Positions 34,300 to 43,941 of a stretch of DNA of 64,000 nucleotides are shown here, in pieces (positions within the stretch are counted from its first letter, which is position 1; every line of letters starts with the position of its first letter). The DNA comes from Balanoglossus misakiensis. Lineage: Eukaryota > Hemichordata. The stretch spans positions 17,050,001 to 17,114,000 of the forward strand of contig CM082576.2 of NCBI GenBank assembly GCA_040954595.2. Direction: 5' to 3'. The notes beneath the pieces are model-generated. The model did not search any database and was not told the origin of the DNA. It worked only from the letters and a program-made list of their open reading frames with translations. A program made the translations under genes and the position numbers.

Positions 34300-34465
34300 G
34301 GTATGTAGGGGTACTTCGAAGTGCATACTCCGAGTTCAAAGACCGAGTCGGACTTCAAAGTCCGAGTACTCGGACTTGTACACTCAGAGTAGTGGCTGTA
34401 CTCGGACTTGTATACACCGAGTTGCACTCGGTGCTCGGACTTGCGTACTCCGAGTTACACACTGC
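34300..34465. repeat. Foldback element, left terminal inverted repeat
   Basis: Starts GGTATGTAGGGGTACTTCGA and is built from many short palindromic CTCGGACTT/CCGAGT motifs. Its inverse is found in two pieces: the inner part at 35233-35310 and the outer part at 46091-46206. The outer end at 46206 is flanked by TCCA, as is the left end (34296-34299; 46207-46210). The interior, 34466-35232, has no gene. Confidence 0.8.
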
Positions 34466-35232
34466 CTATGAAAGACAACGGACGGCAAAAATCCTGTTTT
34501 CATTACTCAAGAAGTCATTTATTGCTTACTACCATGATTGCATACTGTCCATGATGTCTTGTTGCGCCAGTTTTGAATAGGCATGGGCTTTACATCCATA
34601 AAAACATTCACAGGGCTAGATCCATGCAGTCACGGAGTGACCACTCGTTCACACAGTCACTCCCGGGTGTTCACTAAAGCATAGCACGTAACTGCACTCA
34701 CACAACCGTTTTTCAAAATAAACAAATATTACGTTTATTTAGACATAAAAACGAAGGGCAAGTATACCGATCACGGAACAATGCGGAAGTCAGATTCATC
34801 GCGCGATCATCGGATGAGCGCAGTGCCTCGACCATATTTCAACCGATGACGTCAAAGGTCAGGTCATTCAAAAAATGGCGATTGTCGCATTGTAGTATGC
34901 GCGTTTCGTGTTCGTTAGCGTACTTTTCACTTAGCTACTAAAATTGACAAACCAATGAGCTCCTTATAAAATTCAGTGTAAAATCAGACTTGGATATGAT
35001 CTAGTAGAAAGGAAAGGTCAGTATTTAAACGGAAATTACGCGTAGTGTGCATTTTGTACAGTATAGTACAGCATGTCAAGTTTGAAGTTATCATCTTGAA
35101 ATAAAGTTGAATGTTGCGATACTTTCAAAACCCCTCGATCGATTTGACTGGAAGCTCAGTATAAAGTATTCCCACTTTTTATCGCAATATTGAATATTAT
35201 TTGTGCTTTTAAAGGCTGGCTTTTATGCAACT
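34466..35232. other. Interior of the foldback element
   Basis: About 770 bp between the left TIR and the inner half of the right TIR. It has no coding frame with recognisable features, so the foldback element looks non-autonomous. Confidence 0.55.
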
Positions 35233-35310
35233 GTAACTCGGAGTACGCAAGTCCGAGCACCGAGTGCAACTCGGTGTATACAAGTCCCAGTACAGCCACA
35301 GGGAACTCAG
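35233..35310. repeat. Foldback element, inner half of right TIR
   Basis: Begins GTAACTCGGAGTACGCAAGT and ends GTACAGCCAC. The last ten bases recur at the start of the outer half (about 46089-46110), marking where a second element (35.3-46.1 kb) split this TIR. Confidence 0.75.
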
Positions 35311-35376
35311 GCTCATAGTTGTGGTCAAATGAATAATATTATTATTATGAATAAAAAATGGAACAAATATTTATAT
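35309..35376. repeat. TIR element splitting the foldback, left TIR
   Basis: CACAGGGAACTCAGGCTCAT and about 50 further bases, ending GGAACAAATATT, recur inverted at 46027-46100. A CAGGG start resembles hAT termini, although the flanking direct repeat (GTACAGCC-type) is not a clean 8 bp. The right copy continues into (AAT)n; the left copy's matching (ATT)n is displaced to 38780 by the YR3-containing insertion. Confidence 0.7.
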
Positions 35377-35539
35377 ATAATCTCCCAGTATTTCGAACGA
35401 GTATTACGTCAGCGAGGGACGAGTGACTCCTCCATAGCGGCCGTATCAATCCGAGCCGATAGGCGAGGAGGGATACAGCTATGGAGGAGTCACGAGTCCC
35501 TCGCTGACGTAATACGAGTGAGAAATACTGGGAGATTAT
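35377..35539. repeat. Hairpin H3 downstream of YR3 (apex GAGCCGATAGGCGAG)
   Basis: Arms of about 70 nt: ATAATCTCCCAGTATTTC and inverse, containing ACGTCAGCGAGGGAC and CTCCTCCATAGC. It is followed by TTATTACATTCATAGACCCG, which recurs inverted beside hairpin H5. Confidence 0.85.
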
Positions 35540-35825
35540 GTATTTATTACATTCATAGACCCGGGACAGTCTTAATATTTTGCAATAAAATTTATTTTAA
35601 TGGTTTCGGAAGGGTTTTAATTATTTCAAGCTGCGCATGGATATAGAGAAAAAATAGTGAAGAGGCTCAGCTCAGCTGATTCAGCTCATTCATAAATTTT
35701 GTGTGAGACAACGGAACATTCATGCAAGTCGAACAGAACAGAACAGAACACTATTAAATTGTCAACTAGTTTTGAAATGCAATGTTTCACAACAAATACA
35801 ACAGTCACGAAATCAAACAGTCATC

Positions 35826-37296
35826 TCAATCCTGTGAACTATCGCTGGTATCGTAGCTTACGGCTCGACGTTTACACGGTCGCGGCGCTGGCTGACTCGC
35901 GGTCCCAGCAACATTGATGGCTACGTTGATCGTACACCCGGTCATGGTGGCCCCAGAAAACATTCCCGCAGCTGCAGCCGCTACGATACCTCCGTCCGAT
36001 GATGTAGACTGGAAGGGAGACGCTGCGACAGACGTGAGTTGGTGGGGATGGCTGTTTACAGAGCTTGGTAGGGCAAAAGAGCGTGAGGTGTGAGTGACAT
36101 CTTCAGTTGGAAGGGCGGGCCGTGTGACAGGTACCAGCTCGGTTTGCGGTTTGTCCTTGACGAGGATGTCTGACATTCGCTCTTGTTGGGAGAGTGAGTT
36201 TACAGCATACGAGTTGATCGACTGGACATTTCTGTGCCCTGAAAGCTGCATTATTTGTGTGGGGGCAACACCACTATCGTGCAACTTTTGGATGGCTTTT
36301 TTCCTGGCGCTGTGGTTTGTTTTACGGCCTGGAATGCCTGCTTTTGTCGCCATGGTCTGCACTATGCTTTCCAGTTTATTCTTTCCCATGGGTTGTCGCT
36401 TGTACCACATGTTGGTTATCGGGTTGTAATTAATGGCAAGGTAAAAACGGGATTCGGGCATACATAGCTCTGGTGGTCGATGAGAGCGGTATGCCTTGTA
36501 TGACTCGATCGGACAGATAGCTTTATCGGTTACGGCAAACATCTTTGGACAATATGGGCGAACGAAACTTGCGTGTTGACCGGAGCGTGTTTTGTTGTCG
36601 CGCTCGTTAAATTCAAGATATTCCCGACCCGCTGCCGTTTCTTTTAGCTGGATGTCTCCCCAGAGCAGTTTCTTGTTCTCATCGGAGGCCCGGAATCCTA
36701 ACAATTTTGTGTTGTTCCACCAAACCGTATACAGAAGTGACTCGGGACTATGATTTCCAAGGACACCCTTCTCACCCATGATGTTGATTTCATCGTCGGT
36801 CAGGTTCCGCCGCACGGGATTTATTTCCTTTCCCCTTGCCCTTTAATTCGCATCTTTTGGCTCGCAGGGCTTCTTGCGATTTAGAGAATTTTTTATCCCT
36901 GCAAATGGAATATCTATATCCATTCTCCGCTAAATACCTGTCGATCCCACGCTGGTATGTTGTGAGAGTGTCCGGCTCGTAGTCAGACCCGTCGCTCTGC
37001 CTCGACCCGACGAAAAATTTCGACAGGCAGACGTCCAGAATTTCAGGCGGAATTTCATGTATATCTGTCGCTAAACCATCTTCTGTCTCCTCTATAAATT
37101 TCCTAATTTGTTTCACTGCGTTTGTGGTCGATTTTACAGTGTTCTGCTTTCTTTGGCTCGTTATAAAATCGTCAATGTCGTTCGACGACATAGCTATGTA
37201 CCGCTCTGTCGCTGACATCTTCGATCGAACAAAATTTTTGAAGCGCAGACGACAGTCGCCAAAAATTTCCCGCCACAGTTTCAATACATCGAGCAA
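35826..37296 (-). CDS. YR3 recombinase (DUF3504/KIAA1958-like), one frameshift
   Basis: Two overlapping minus-strand frames (37296-36790 and 36815-35826) encode one tyrosine recombinase of about 490 residues. The N-terminal half has E-I-P-P-E-I-L-D and Y-E-P-D-T-L-T-T-Y-Q-R; the catalytic half has G-F-R-A-S-D-E (first Arg), N-H-S-A-R-K (His, Arg), L-S-G-H-R (His) and S-I-N-S-Y-A-V (Tyr). The C-terminus has G-M-F-S-G-A-T-M-T-G-C-T-I-N-V, a basic C-K-R-R and an acidic end. The likely start is the internal M-S-A-T-E-R-Y-I at about 37218. A single frame change near 36800 lies in a Lys/Gly-rich linker. All catalytic residues are intact. Confidence 0.85.
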
Positions 37297-37391
37297 ACTA
37301 ATAAAACATCATTAAACGATATTTCACATGTGCTTTATTATTTGTAACCCCATATTTCCCAAACTTCAAAGCCCATCCACTATAGTATTTA

Positions 37392-37703
37392 AGCAATAAA
37401 ACACTCCCAGCCATGGTATACCACGAGATTTTGACCAGTTCACGACATATACGCACGAGCGATAGCGAGTGCGTATATGGAGTTGAACTGGTCAAAACCG
37501 AGTGGTATACCATGGCTGGGGGTGTTTTATTGCTATTATATTATGCCAGTATATTGAAACTTTGCATAAAACATTTTAAAAAGGCATTTTCTTTGACTAT
37601 GATATATGACTGTGGTATATGGCTAATATATCACGGTCACGTGTCGTGTCTCGACCAATCAAATAGCGTGATTTACACCATCAATATACTGGTATAATAT
37701 AAT
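37392..37703. mobile_element. YR-less hairpin MITE, copy 1 (hairpin H4 + short TIR body)
   Basis: Two joined parts. A hairpin (37392-37534) has arms AGCAATAAAACAC...GTTTTATTGCT and apex CACGAGCGATAGCGAGTG. Next to it lies a 169-bp body with inverted ends ATTATATTATGCCAGTATAT and ATACTGGTATAATATAAT. The same 312-bp unit is present inverted at 60484-60795. The organisation, hairpin plus TIR-bounded body, mirrors the YR elements, so this is probably a non-autonomous derivative. Confidence 0.8.
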
Positions 37704-37879
37704 ACGCAATATAACATCGTAGGATAGTTTTTTTATTTGTTTACAAACTGAAAGTAGTTCCGGCAGAATTATTGGCAGTGACATCATACTACGGTAATAT
37801 GCAATCTGTTGATTTCTTATTACTTTAGTATGACGTCACATTCTGGTAATAACCGGGTCTATGAATGTAATAATTACAT

Positions 37880-38034
37880 ATAATCCCATGATATCTTTCT
37901 TTGTTTGACGTCATCGTATACGAGTGGTCTTCGCGGAGCAGTGCAAGTTCGAGCCGCAGGCGAGAAGTTGTACGCTTCCGCGAAAACCACGAGTATACGA
38001 TGACGTTAAACAAAGAAAGATATCATGGGATTAT
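37880..38034. repeat. Hairpin H5 upstream of YR3 (apex CGAGCCGCAGGCGAG)
   Basis: Arms ATAATCCCATGATATCTTTC and inverse, with GTCATCGTATACGAGTGGT further in. The preceding CCGGGTCTATGAATGTAATA is the inverse of the motif beside H3. It shares its arm sequence with the hairpins in repeat R at 10.97 and 21.0 kb. Confidence 0.85.
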
Positions 38035-38165
38035 ATATTTATCACATGAACAGTCTTCTTATTTTTCGTTAGAAGAGGCAGGACTAAAACAATTCAGTAC
38101 CTTGCAACAATTTTGGAGCGGTGTCGTATTTTACTGAGCGGGATTATGTCCCCCAGGAGATATAT

Positions 38166-38257
38166 GTTGGGAGATTTTATGAATGATCAGCGATAGTTCA
38201 CCATTTGCATATACGCAAATGGTGAACTATCGCTGATCATTCATAAAATCTCCCAAC
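38166..38257. repeat. Perfect 43-bp-arm palindrome
   Basis: Arms GTTGGGAGATTTTATGAATG... and exact inverse, separated by six bases (ATATAC). It lacks the CGAGC apex of the other hairpins and may be a different element. Confidence 0.85.
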
Positions 38258-38779
38258 AAGTCGTCCCGTTGAGTTCCGTTCGCTCGAAGTTCGGCCTTAC
38301 ACAAATGTAATCGATTCTCTAACAATTTTACTGCAACCTGTTGCCACGTCTTATACATTTCGTTGACTGGTGCAATAGAGAGGTTCAGTCGTCACGCTGA
38401 ACTGGCTCGAAACAATTCCCCACACTGATTCGACTCGGAACGTACCGGACTTGCGCCTAGCCTAGGCTATGTACACCTGACCCAAAACATTGACAGCCAC
38501 GATCGTCCATGATCGTTGCGTCGACTGTCTTCTTTCCAAATTCCACCTTTCTGTTTTGAGCTTACAAAGCGTTATTGTCATGGAACCGTCATTTTTTTAT
38601 TTCATTTCTGTATTGTAAATGCCGCGCGCTACACGTACTGTTTCTGTTTGACAACAAAGCTACGGCGAATCGGTGGAAATAGTTCCGGTTGATGACGTAA
38701 CACAGGGGTGATCAGGATTTTTGATCTGTCCTGGTCTACGTCACACAGGTGGTGATCAGGGCCAGTTCATGTGATAATA

Positions 38780-38782
38780 AAA

Positions 38783-38827
<45 letters not shown>
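38780..38827. repeat. (ATT)n microsatellite
   Basis: About 14 ATT units. It is the counterpart of the (AAT)n at 45988-46022 inside the right TIR, supporting that 35377-38779 is a later insertion into the left TIR. Confidence 0.85.
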
Positions 38828-38831
<4 letters not shown>

Positions 38832-39339
38832 GTTAAGGGGTTTAAAGAATTATATAAACAATTTATCAATTTAATAAGCACGGGTGGATTTTCTGTACAA
38901 TCATTCCTGATTCTTCAGATTCATAATTTAGCGTAGACTAGCCCACTAGTCGCTTGGTGATTTTTAAATCTCAATACTTTTTGTGTTTTCGGTGGTTTTT
39001 TGTCTTAATAAATAATTTCAATACTTTTTGCGTGCATGCTTGCCTTTAGCGTGTTTTCGGTAGTGAGGCGAGTTTCGAATTTGCGACTGAGCTTGTGGTT
39101 TCGGGTCACGTTCCCTACACAGCCCATACACTTGGAGCAAGTCTAAATTTAGCGCTTAAGACAACATTTTGTAGCGTTTTCCCCAACTTCAACGCCACGG
39201 AAAGGTTTCCCTAGTCAATGCCCGTAACGCATACTCACCTAGTTGAGTGCGTGCAGGCGGTCCGGGTCCAGAACAAGTAGAGCATGTAGCACCAGACCAT
39301 GGACGAGACGAGAGAGAACCCCGACTTCCGGTCCCACGG
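38828..39339. other. No recognisable gene
   Basis: About 0.5 kb without coding features. On the minus strand, a CTAGGTGAGTATG donor-like sequence lies near 39230-39242, just downstream of the TATA-like box. Confidence 0.4.
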
Positions 39340-39342
39340 TGT

Positions 39343-39352
39343 TATATATAAC
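39343..39352 (-). promoter_or_regulatory. Putative TATA box of a retrotransposon 3' LTR
   Basis: On the minus strand, GGTTATATATAACACC is followed about 110 bp later by a splice-donor-like GTGAGT. It lies downstream of the TatD ORF in the same orientation, where the 3' LTR of that retrotransposon would be expected. LTR boundaries were not found, so this is tentative. Confidence 0.3.
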
Positions 39353-39974
39353 CTTCACGGGGTCACGTGACTGGTCACATAAGGGTCACCACCCAATCAG
39401 CATTTCCACAGGAATCTCCAGGCACTGGTATACTCCAGGTGAGGTATTCTCCAGAAATACCCATCGTCGTAAAACCACGACCTGTTTACGGCAACTGCTA
39501 CGCGCTACCGCCAACAGGCCGTGGTGGATTTGGAAGGTTTTCGCGGATCCCAGCGTCAGTTCCAGCAGCCAGACAAAGGAACCAATCAGAGAGCCCGTCT
39601 CATAAAACTGCATAACTTATTTAAATGACAGTGCAAAATGGCGGATTTAAAGCTGACAGCAGCCGAAGAGCTCGCGATAAAACGACTACTGATTGGCTAA
39701 TTCCAATGTCGTTTCTCATGAATAATTCATTAGTCTACGTCCTAAATTCCGGGGTTCCCTACTGTAATCTGCCAGAGCCCGTTTTTTGCGTAGCTCCGCG
39801 GAGCGGAAACACGGTCGGCTCTGGCTTGCGAGAATGGAAATACCACACTCTCCCCTGTTTTCTTCTGAAGCGATGGGTTCCGTGTGGATCACTGGAAACT
39901 GGGAGATTCCTTTCATAGATGGTTAGATGATTATGGACGGAACAGCCGACTCGAATCAATCCGGGATATGGCAC
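39353..39974. other. Likely 3' non-coding/LTR region of the TatD retrotransposon
   Basis: No coding frame with features. It ends at 39974, where the 1.31-kb tandem duplication begins. Confidence 0.35.
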
Positions 39975-41283
39975 ATTTTTTCATTTTTCTCTTTTGGGGA
40001 CTGTTTAGAGCCATACCGTCGAGGTCGATTCTTACATGATGGTGGCAAACACAATTTTACTGCCACTGGGGAGGGACCGGAAGTAACAAAAATCAACAAG
40101 CAAAAATATCCCCAGTGGCGTGGGCCCAGATAAAAGGGAAAGACCCATGGAAGGCAGCTCCGGATGTAATATGGATTTCACAGTCTAACACCAATACTGC
40201 AGCCTAGGACCCCCCCCAAAGATTACCCGTTCAGTCGAAGCCGTACAAGCGCCTGGTGTTGTTGGCAGCAGCTCCCAGTAGTTGGTTCAGAGGTATCCCC
40301 CGCCGCGCCGCAACCAGGACAGCAACATCTCCGATAAAGGCTGGAGTGTTGGGCTTGGCACCATTGGCCACAGGGAAGTACGGGGAGTCCGTCTCCAAGA
40401 GAAGACGATCCTCTGGCACCGCCCTGAGTGCTTCAAGCTGAGGGGTAGAAAAAGTGTTAACACCAGCATTAAAGCTGAAGTAACAGTACGGATAATCCCT
40501 GATCCAGCACTCGACCACAAAACGATCTCCAGTGAAGCCATGGAAGTGGATCAACTGCTCACTGGCGCAGTACTCACGAACGAGTTCAAGAGCCCTACAC
40601 CCGACAGCAGCAATACACACATCTCCCGTAGCTCCTCTGATGTGCAGAACCAGGACCTTCCGTGGATCACACAGGGAAAGGGCCAACCTGAACACGGTCT
40701 CCTGGAGGGGCCATTTGTCTGCCGCAACAGAGAAATCTAACCCAACCTCCCCAATTGCTGCCACCTGAGGGGATTGGATTAATTCCTTGAACTTCTCCAG
40801 TCGATTTCCAGTCAGTGTTGCCGCCTGTTTGGGATGTATTCCCACAGCAATTTTCCAACGCTTACTCCGGGAAAGATTGGTGGGAAAAGTCGTAGGGTCA
40901 CAGTAAACCTCCACCCCACCCAATACGGGAATCCCCGTCAGTGATTTCAGCATGGAAGGGGAGGAGACCACTACGTCCGATGTCACGCGGGTGACAGTAC
41001 CCCGCCACGAAGAAGTCAATCGATCCAAATGAAAATGAGAATCAAAGGCTCCTAGTGGCGAAGCCGCACTGCCAACGCATTTCACCTTACCCTTAGACTT
41101 AGTCGGGTGAGGACCTACATCCAAACTCTGGCTCCCTGAAGCAGAAGCAGTTGCCGAGGCAATCAAATCTTGCACTTCCTGTGATCGGGACACAGTGCAC
41201 GACTTCCTGGGCAGAGGATGGCTCTGCTTGGTTTTCTTGGCCTGCAGAATCTGCCGATCCCCGCTGAAGAGGCCTGCAAACTC
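39975..41283. repeat. Tandem duplication of the TatD 3' region, distal copy
   Basis: About 1310 bp, directly adjacent to its other copy at 41284-42593. No base differences were noticed except one extra C in a C-run (40209-40217 vs 41519-41527). The junction is at GCAAACTC/ATTTTTTC. It contains the last ~320 codons of the TatD ORF (41193-40231), in frame and intact but lacking a start region. It is either a very recent duplication or an assembly duplication. Confidence 0.9.
40231..41193 (-). pseudogene. Duplicated TatD nuclease domain without its N-terminus
   Basis: Same protein as the C-terminal 40% of the ORF at 41541-43910, including all metal-binding motifs (S-H-F-H-L-D, G-E-V-G-L-D, H-F-H-G-F-T-G, E-T-D-S-P-Y). 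The first possible Met is in C-T-V-S-R / M-S-R-S; upstream sequence is non-coding duplicate. It is unlikely to be expressed on its own. Confidence 0.8.
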
Positions 41284-41540
41284 ATTTTTTCATTTTTCTC
41301 TTTTGGGGACTGTTTAGAGCCATACCGTCGAGGTCGATTCTTACATGATGGTGGCAAACACAATTTTACTGCCACTGGGGAGGGACCGGAAGTAACAAAA
41401 ATCAACAAGCAAAAATATCCCCAGTGGCGTGGGCCCAGATAAAAGGGAAAGACCCATGGAAGGCAGCTCCGGATGTAATATGGATTTCACAGTCTAACAC
41501 CAATACTGCAGCCTAGGACCCCCCCCCAAAGATTACCCGT

Positions 41541-43910
41541 TCAGTCGAAGCCGTACAAGCGCCTGGTGTTGTTGGCAGCAGCTCCCAGTAGTTGGTTCAG
41601 AGGTATCCCCCGCCGCGCCGCAACCAGGACAGCAACATCTCCGATAAAGGCTGGAGTGTTGGGCTTGGCACCATTGGCCACAGGGAAGTACGGGGAGTCC
41701 GTCTCCAAGAGAAGACGATCCTCTGGCACCGCCCTGAGTGCTTCAAGCTGAGGGGTAGAAAAAGTGTTAACACCAGCATTAAAGCTGAAGTAACAGTACG
41801 GATAATCCCTGATCCAGCACTCGACCACAAAACGATCTCCAGTGAAGCCATGGAAGTGGATCAACTGCTCACTGGCGCAGTACTCACGAACGAGTTCAAG
41901 AGCCCTACACCCGACAGCAGCAATACACACATCTCCCGTAGCTCCTCTGATGTGCAGAACCAGGACCTTCCGTGGATCACACAGGGAAAGGGCCAACCTG
42001 AACACGGTCTCCTGGAGGGGCCATTTGTCTGCCGCAACAGAGAAATCTAACCCAACCTCCCCAATTGCTGCCACCTGAGGGGATTGGATTAATTCCTTGA
42101 ACTTCTCCAGTCGATTTCCAGTCAGTGTTGCCGCCTGTTTGGGATGTATTCCCACAGCAATTTTCCAACGCTTACTCCGGGAAAGATTGGTGGGAAAAGT
42201 CGTAGGGTCACAGTAAACCTCCACCCCACCCAATACGGGAATCCCCGTCAGTGATTTCAGCATGGAAGGGGAGGAGACCACTACGTCCGATGTCACGCGG
42301 GTGACAGTACCCCGCCACGAAGAAGTCAATCGATCCAAATGAAAATGAGAATCAAAGGCTCCTAGTGGCGAAGCCGCACTGCCAACGCATTTCACCTTAC
42401 CCTTAGACTTAGTCGGGTGAGGACCTACATCCAAACTCTGGCTCCCTGAAGCAGAAGCAGTTGCCGAGGCAATCAAATCTTGCACTTCCTGTGATCGGGA
42501 CACAGTGCACGACTTCCTGGGCAGAGGATGGCTCTGCTTGGTTTTCTTGGCCTGCAGAATCTGCCGATCCCCGCTGAAGAGGCCTGCAAACTCCGCTCTC
42601 TGCAAAGGAGAAAGAAAACCCAGCAAAACCAAGAGCACTCTCCAGTGAACGAGTACAGCGGGAGAATTTGGCGGGTGGAGTCCAAACCGTAGCATGGGCT
42701 CCCACCCCAAATCCCTACATAGCTGATGCATCAAAGGAAAATACTCTTCCTCTACCGATGAAACCGGCGGAAGAAAGACATGGCCAAACCGCTTGAAATA
42801 AACCAACAAGCTCATGGCCGGTGAACCTGGTGATCCCCCAACAATCCAGGAATGAAGAATGCCCAAAGCATGGAACACTCTCCAAGCCTCGAAAGGATGA
42901 TCACCCCGGAGTACCGGAGGAACATGCTTACCCAAGACATGAGCCCTGAGGTCCACAGTTACCTCCGTGCACTCCGGCAAGGGACAACGAACATGACCTG
43001 CCGGCGGTATTCCAAGGTAGCCTGGGGGAAGAGGAACGAGAGGGGGTTGCCCTAAACCAACCGGGAGAAAAGCCTCACTAAAGGGTCCGACCAGAGAAAG
43101 AGGGCCAGATCGTTGCACCCGCTGACTCCCTGCGGAGCCAACAGGAGGCTGATTCAGAACCCCCTTCCCCTTCTTGCCTTTACTGGACTTCTTCTTACCC
43201 TGGCCGGTTGCCACCACAGCCTTCCTCACCGCTGGTCCTCGTTGCGGGCTAGCCGTTTCCATAGGCGCAGGAAGTACTTCCGGCGCTGCCTCCACCGGGG
43301 CAGAAACCAACACCGGTTGCACCTCCGGTATGGATCCAACCGGTGGACATACCAGTTCCCCCGCCCCCGGCCCCCGAGCGCGTTGGACGTCTGGCAGATG
43401 TGCTGCGGGCAGCACCTCTTGCGGGATATCTGAGTGCACAGACTCCCGCTGCCATCTTTCCACTTGCTCAGGGTCCTGAAGACGGAAGTCCCGGTACATA
43501 CCATCAGGTGGAACTTCATACGAAGCCGACTTCTTGGACCTTTGGGGAGCAGACCAAGTGTTTTCTCTTGGATTTGGATGAGGAAGATGTTCATCAATCC
43601 AAGCGCGATCAAAACCAAGGCAAAGATCGACGTCTTTGCGCAGGGCTCTGATCCATCCCCATCGCTTCCTCCGGGCTGCTATGGTGTATTGACCGATCAG
43701 GAGCTCCTGGCCCTGTGCCACAGACCGGTCAGGTCCCATGGAGATAACCCCGATGCCATTGACGAGCTCCCGAACTTGCCAAAGGAAGTCATTGGTGGTA
43801 GCATCGGAGATCTCCTGGCTAAGACGCTGGCGAGCGGCACTTGGACCAGTCGGAGCGACCTCCTTCCATTGGCGCTTGGGTGAGTCAGGGGGAGGAGACG
43901 AAGAAGCCAT
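41541..43910 (-). CDS. Retrotransposon third ORF: C2H2 finger and TatD-type nuclease
   Basis: Intact 789-codon ORF starting 31 bp after the integrase-PHD stop (M-A-S-S-S-P-P-P). Residues ~30-95 match the N-domain in YR1 (G-Q-Y-T-I-A-A, R-W-G-W-I-R). A Pro-rich linker with K-K-K-S-S-K-G-K-K-G-K follows. A C2H2 finger has Cys309, Cys314, His324 and His329. The C-terminal ~270 residues form a TatD-family amidohydrolase fold with all expected metal ligands: D-S-H-F-H-L-D (520-526), G-E-V-G-L-D (617-622), L-H-I-R (652-655), H-F-H-G-F-T-G (685-691) and E-T-D-S-P-Y (736-741). TatD proteins are metal-dependent DNases. A role in processing element DNA is inference. The frame is unbroken while the neighbouring pol is truncated. 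Confidence 0.85.
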   Translation of the reverse strand: MASSSPPPDSPKRQWKEVAPTGPSAARQRLSQEISDATTNDFLWQVRELVNGIGVISMGPDRSVAQGQELLIGQYTIAARRKRWGWIRALRKDVDLCLGFDRAWIDEHLPHPNPRENTWSAPQRSKKSASYEVPPDGMYRDFRLQDPEQVERWQRESVHSDIPQEVLPAAHLPDVQRARGPGAGELVCPPVGSIPEVQPVLVSAPVEAAPEVLPAPMETASPQRGPAVRKAVVATGQGKKKSSKGKKGKGVLNQPPVGSAGSQRVQRSGPLSLVGPFSEAFLPVGLGQPPLVPLPPGYLGIPPAGHVRCPLPECTEVTVDLRAHVLGKHVPPVLRGDHPFEAWRVFHALGILHSWIVGGSPGSPAMSLLVYFKRFGHVFLPPVSSVEEEYFPLMHQLCRDLGWEPMLRFGLHPPNSPAVLVHWRVLLVLLGFLSPLQRAEFAGLFSGDRQILQAKKTKQSHPLPRKSCTVSRSQEVQDLIASATASASGSQSLDVGPHPTKSKGKVKCVGSAASPLGAFDSHFHLDRLTSSWRGTVTRVTSDVVVSSPSMLKSLTGIPVLGGVEVYCDPTTFPTNLSRSKRWKIAVGIHPKQAATLTGNRLEKFKELIQSPQVAAIGEVGLDFSVAADKWPLQETVFRLALSLCDPRKVLVLHIRGATGDVCIAAVGCRALELVREYCASEQLIHFHGFTGDRFVVECWIRDYPYCYFSFNAGVNTFSTPQLEALRAVPEDRLLLETDSPYFPVANGAKPNTPAFIGDVAVLVAARRGIPLNQLLGAAANNTRRLYGFD

Positions 43911-43941
43911 GTCTGTGGACAATGAAGAGAAAGACAATAGA

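Noticed and set aside
39975-42593. The two 1.31-kb repeats as a pair of LTRs
   Set aside because: They directly abut with no internal region and contain protein-coding sequence; a tandem duplication explains them better.
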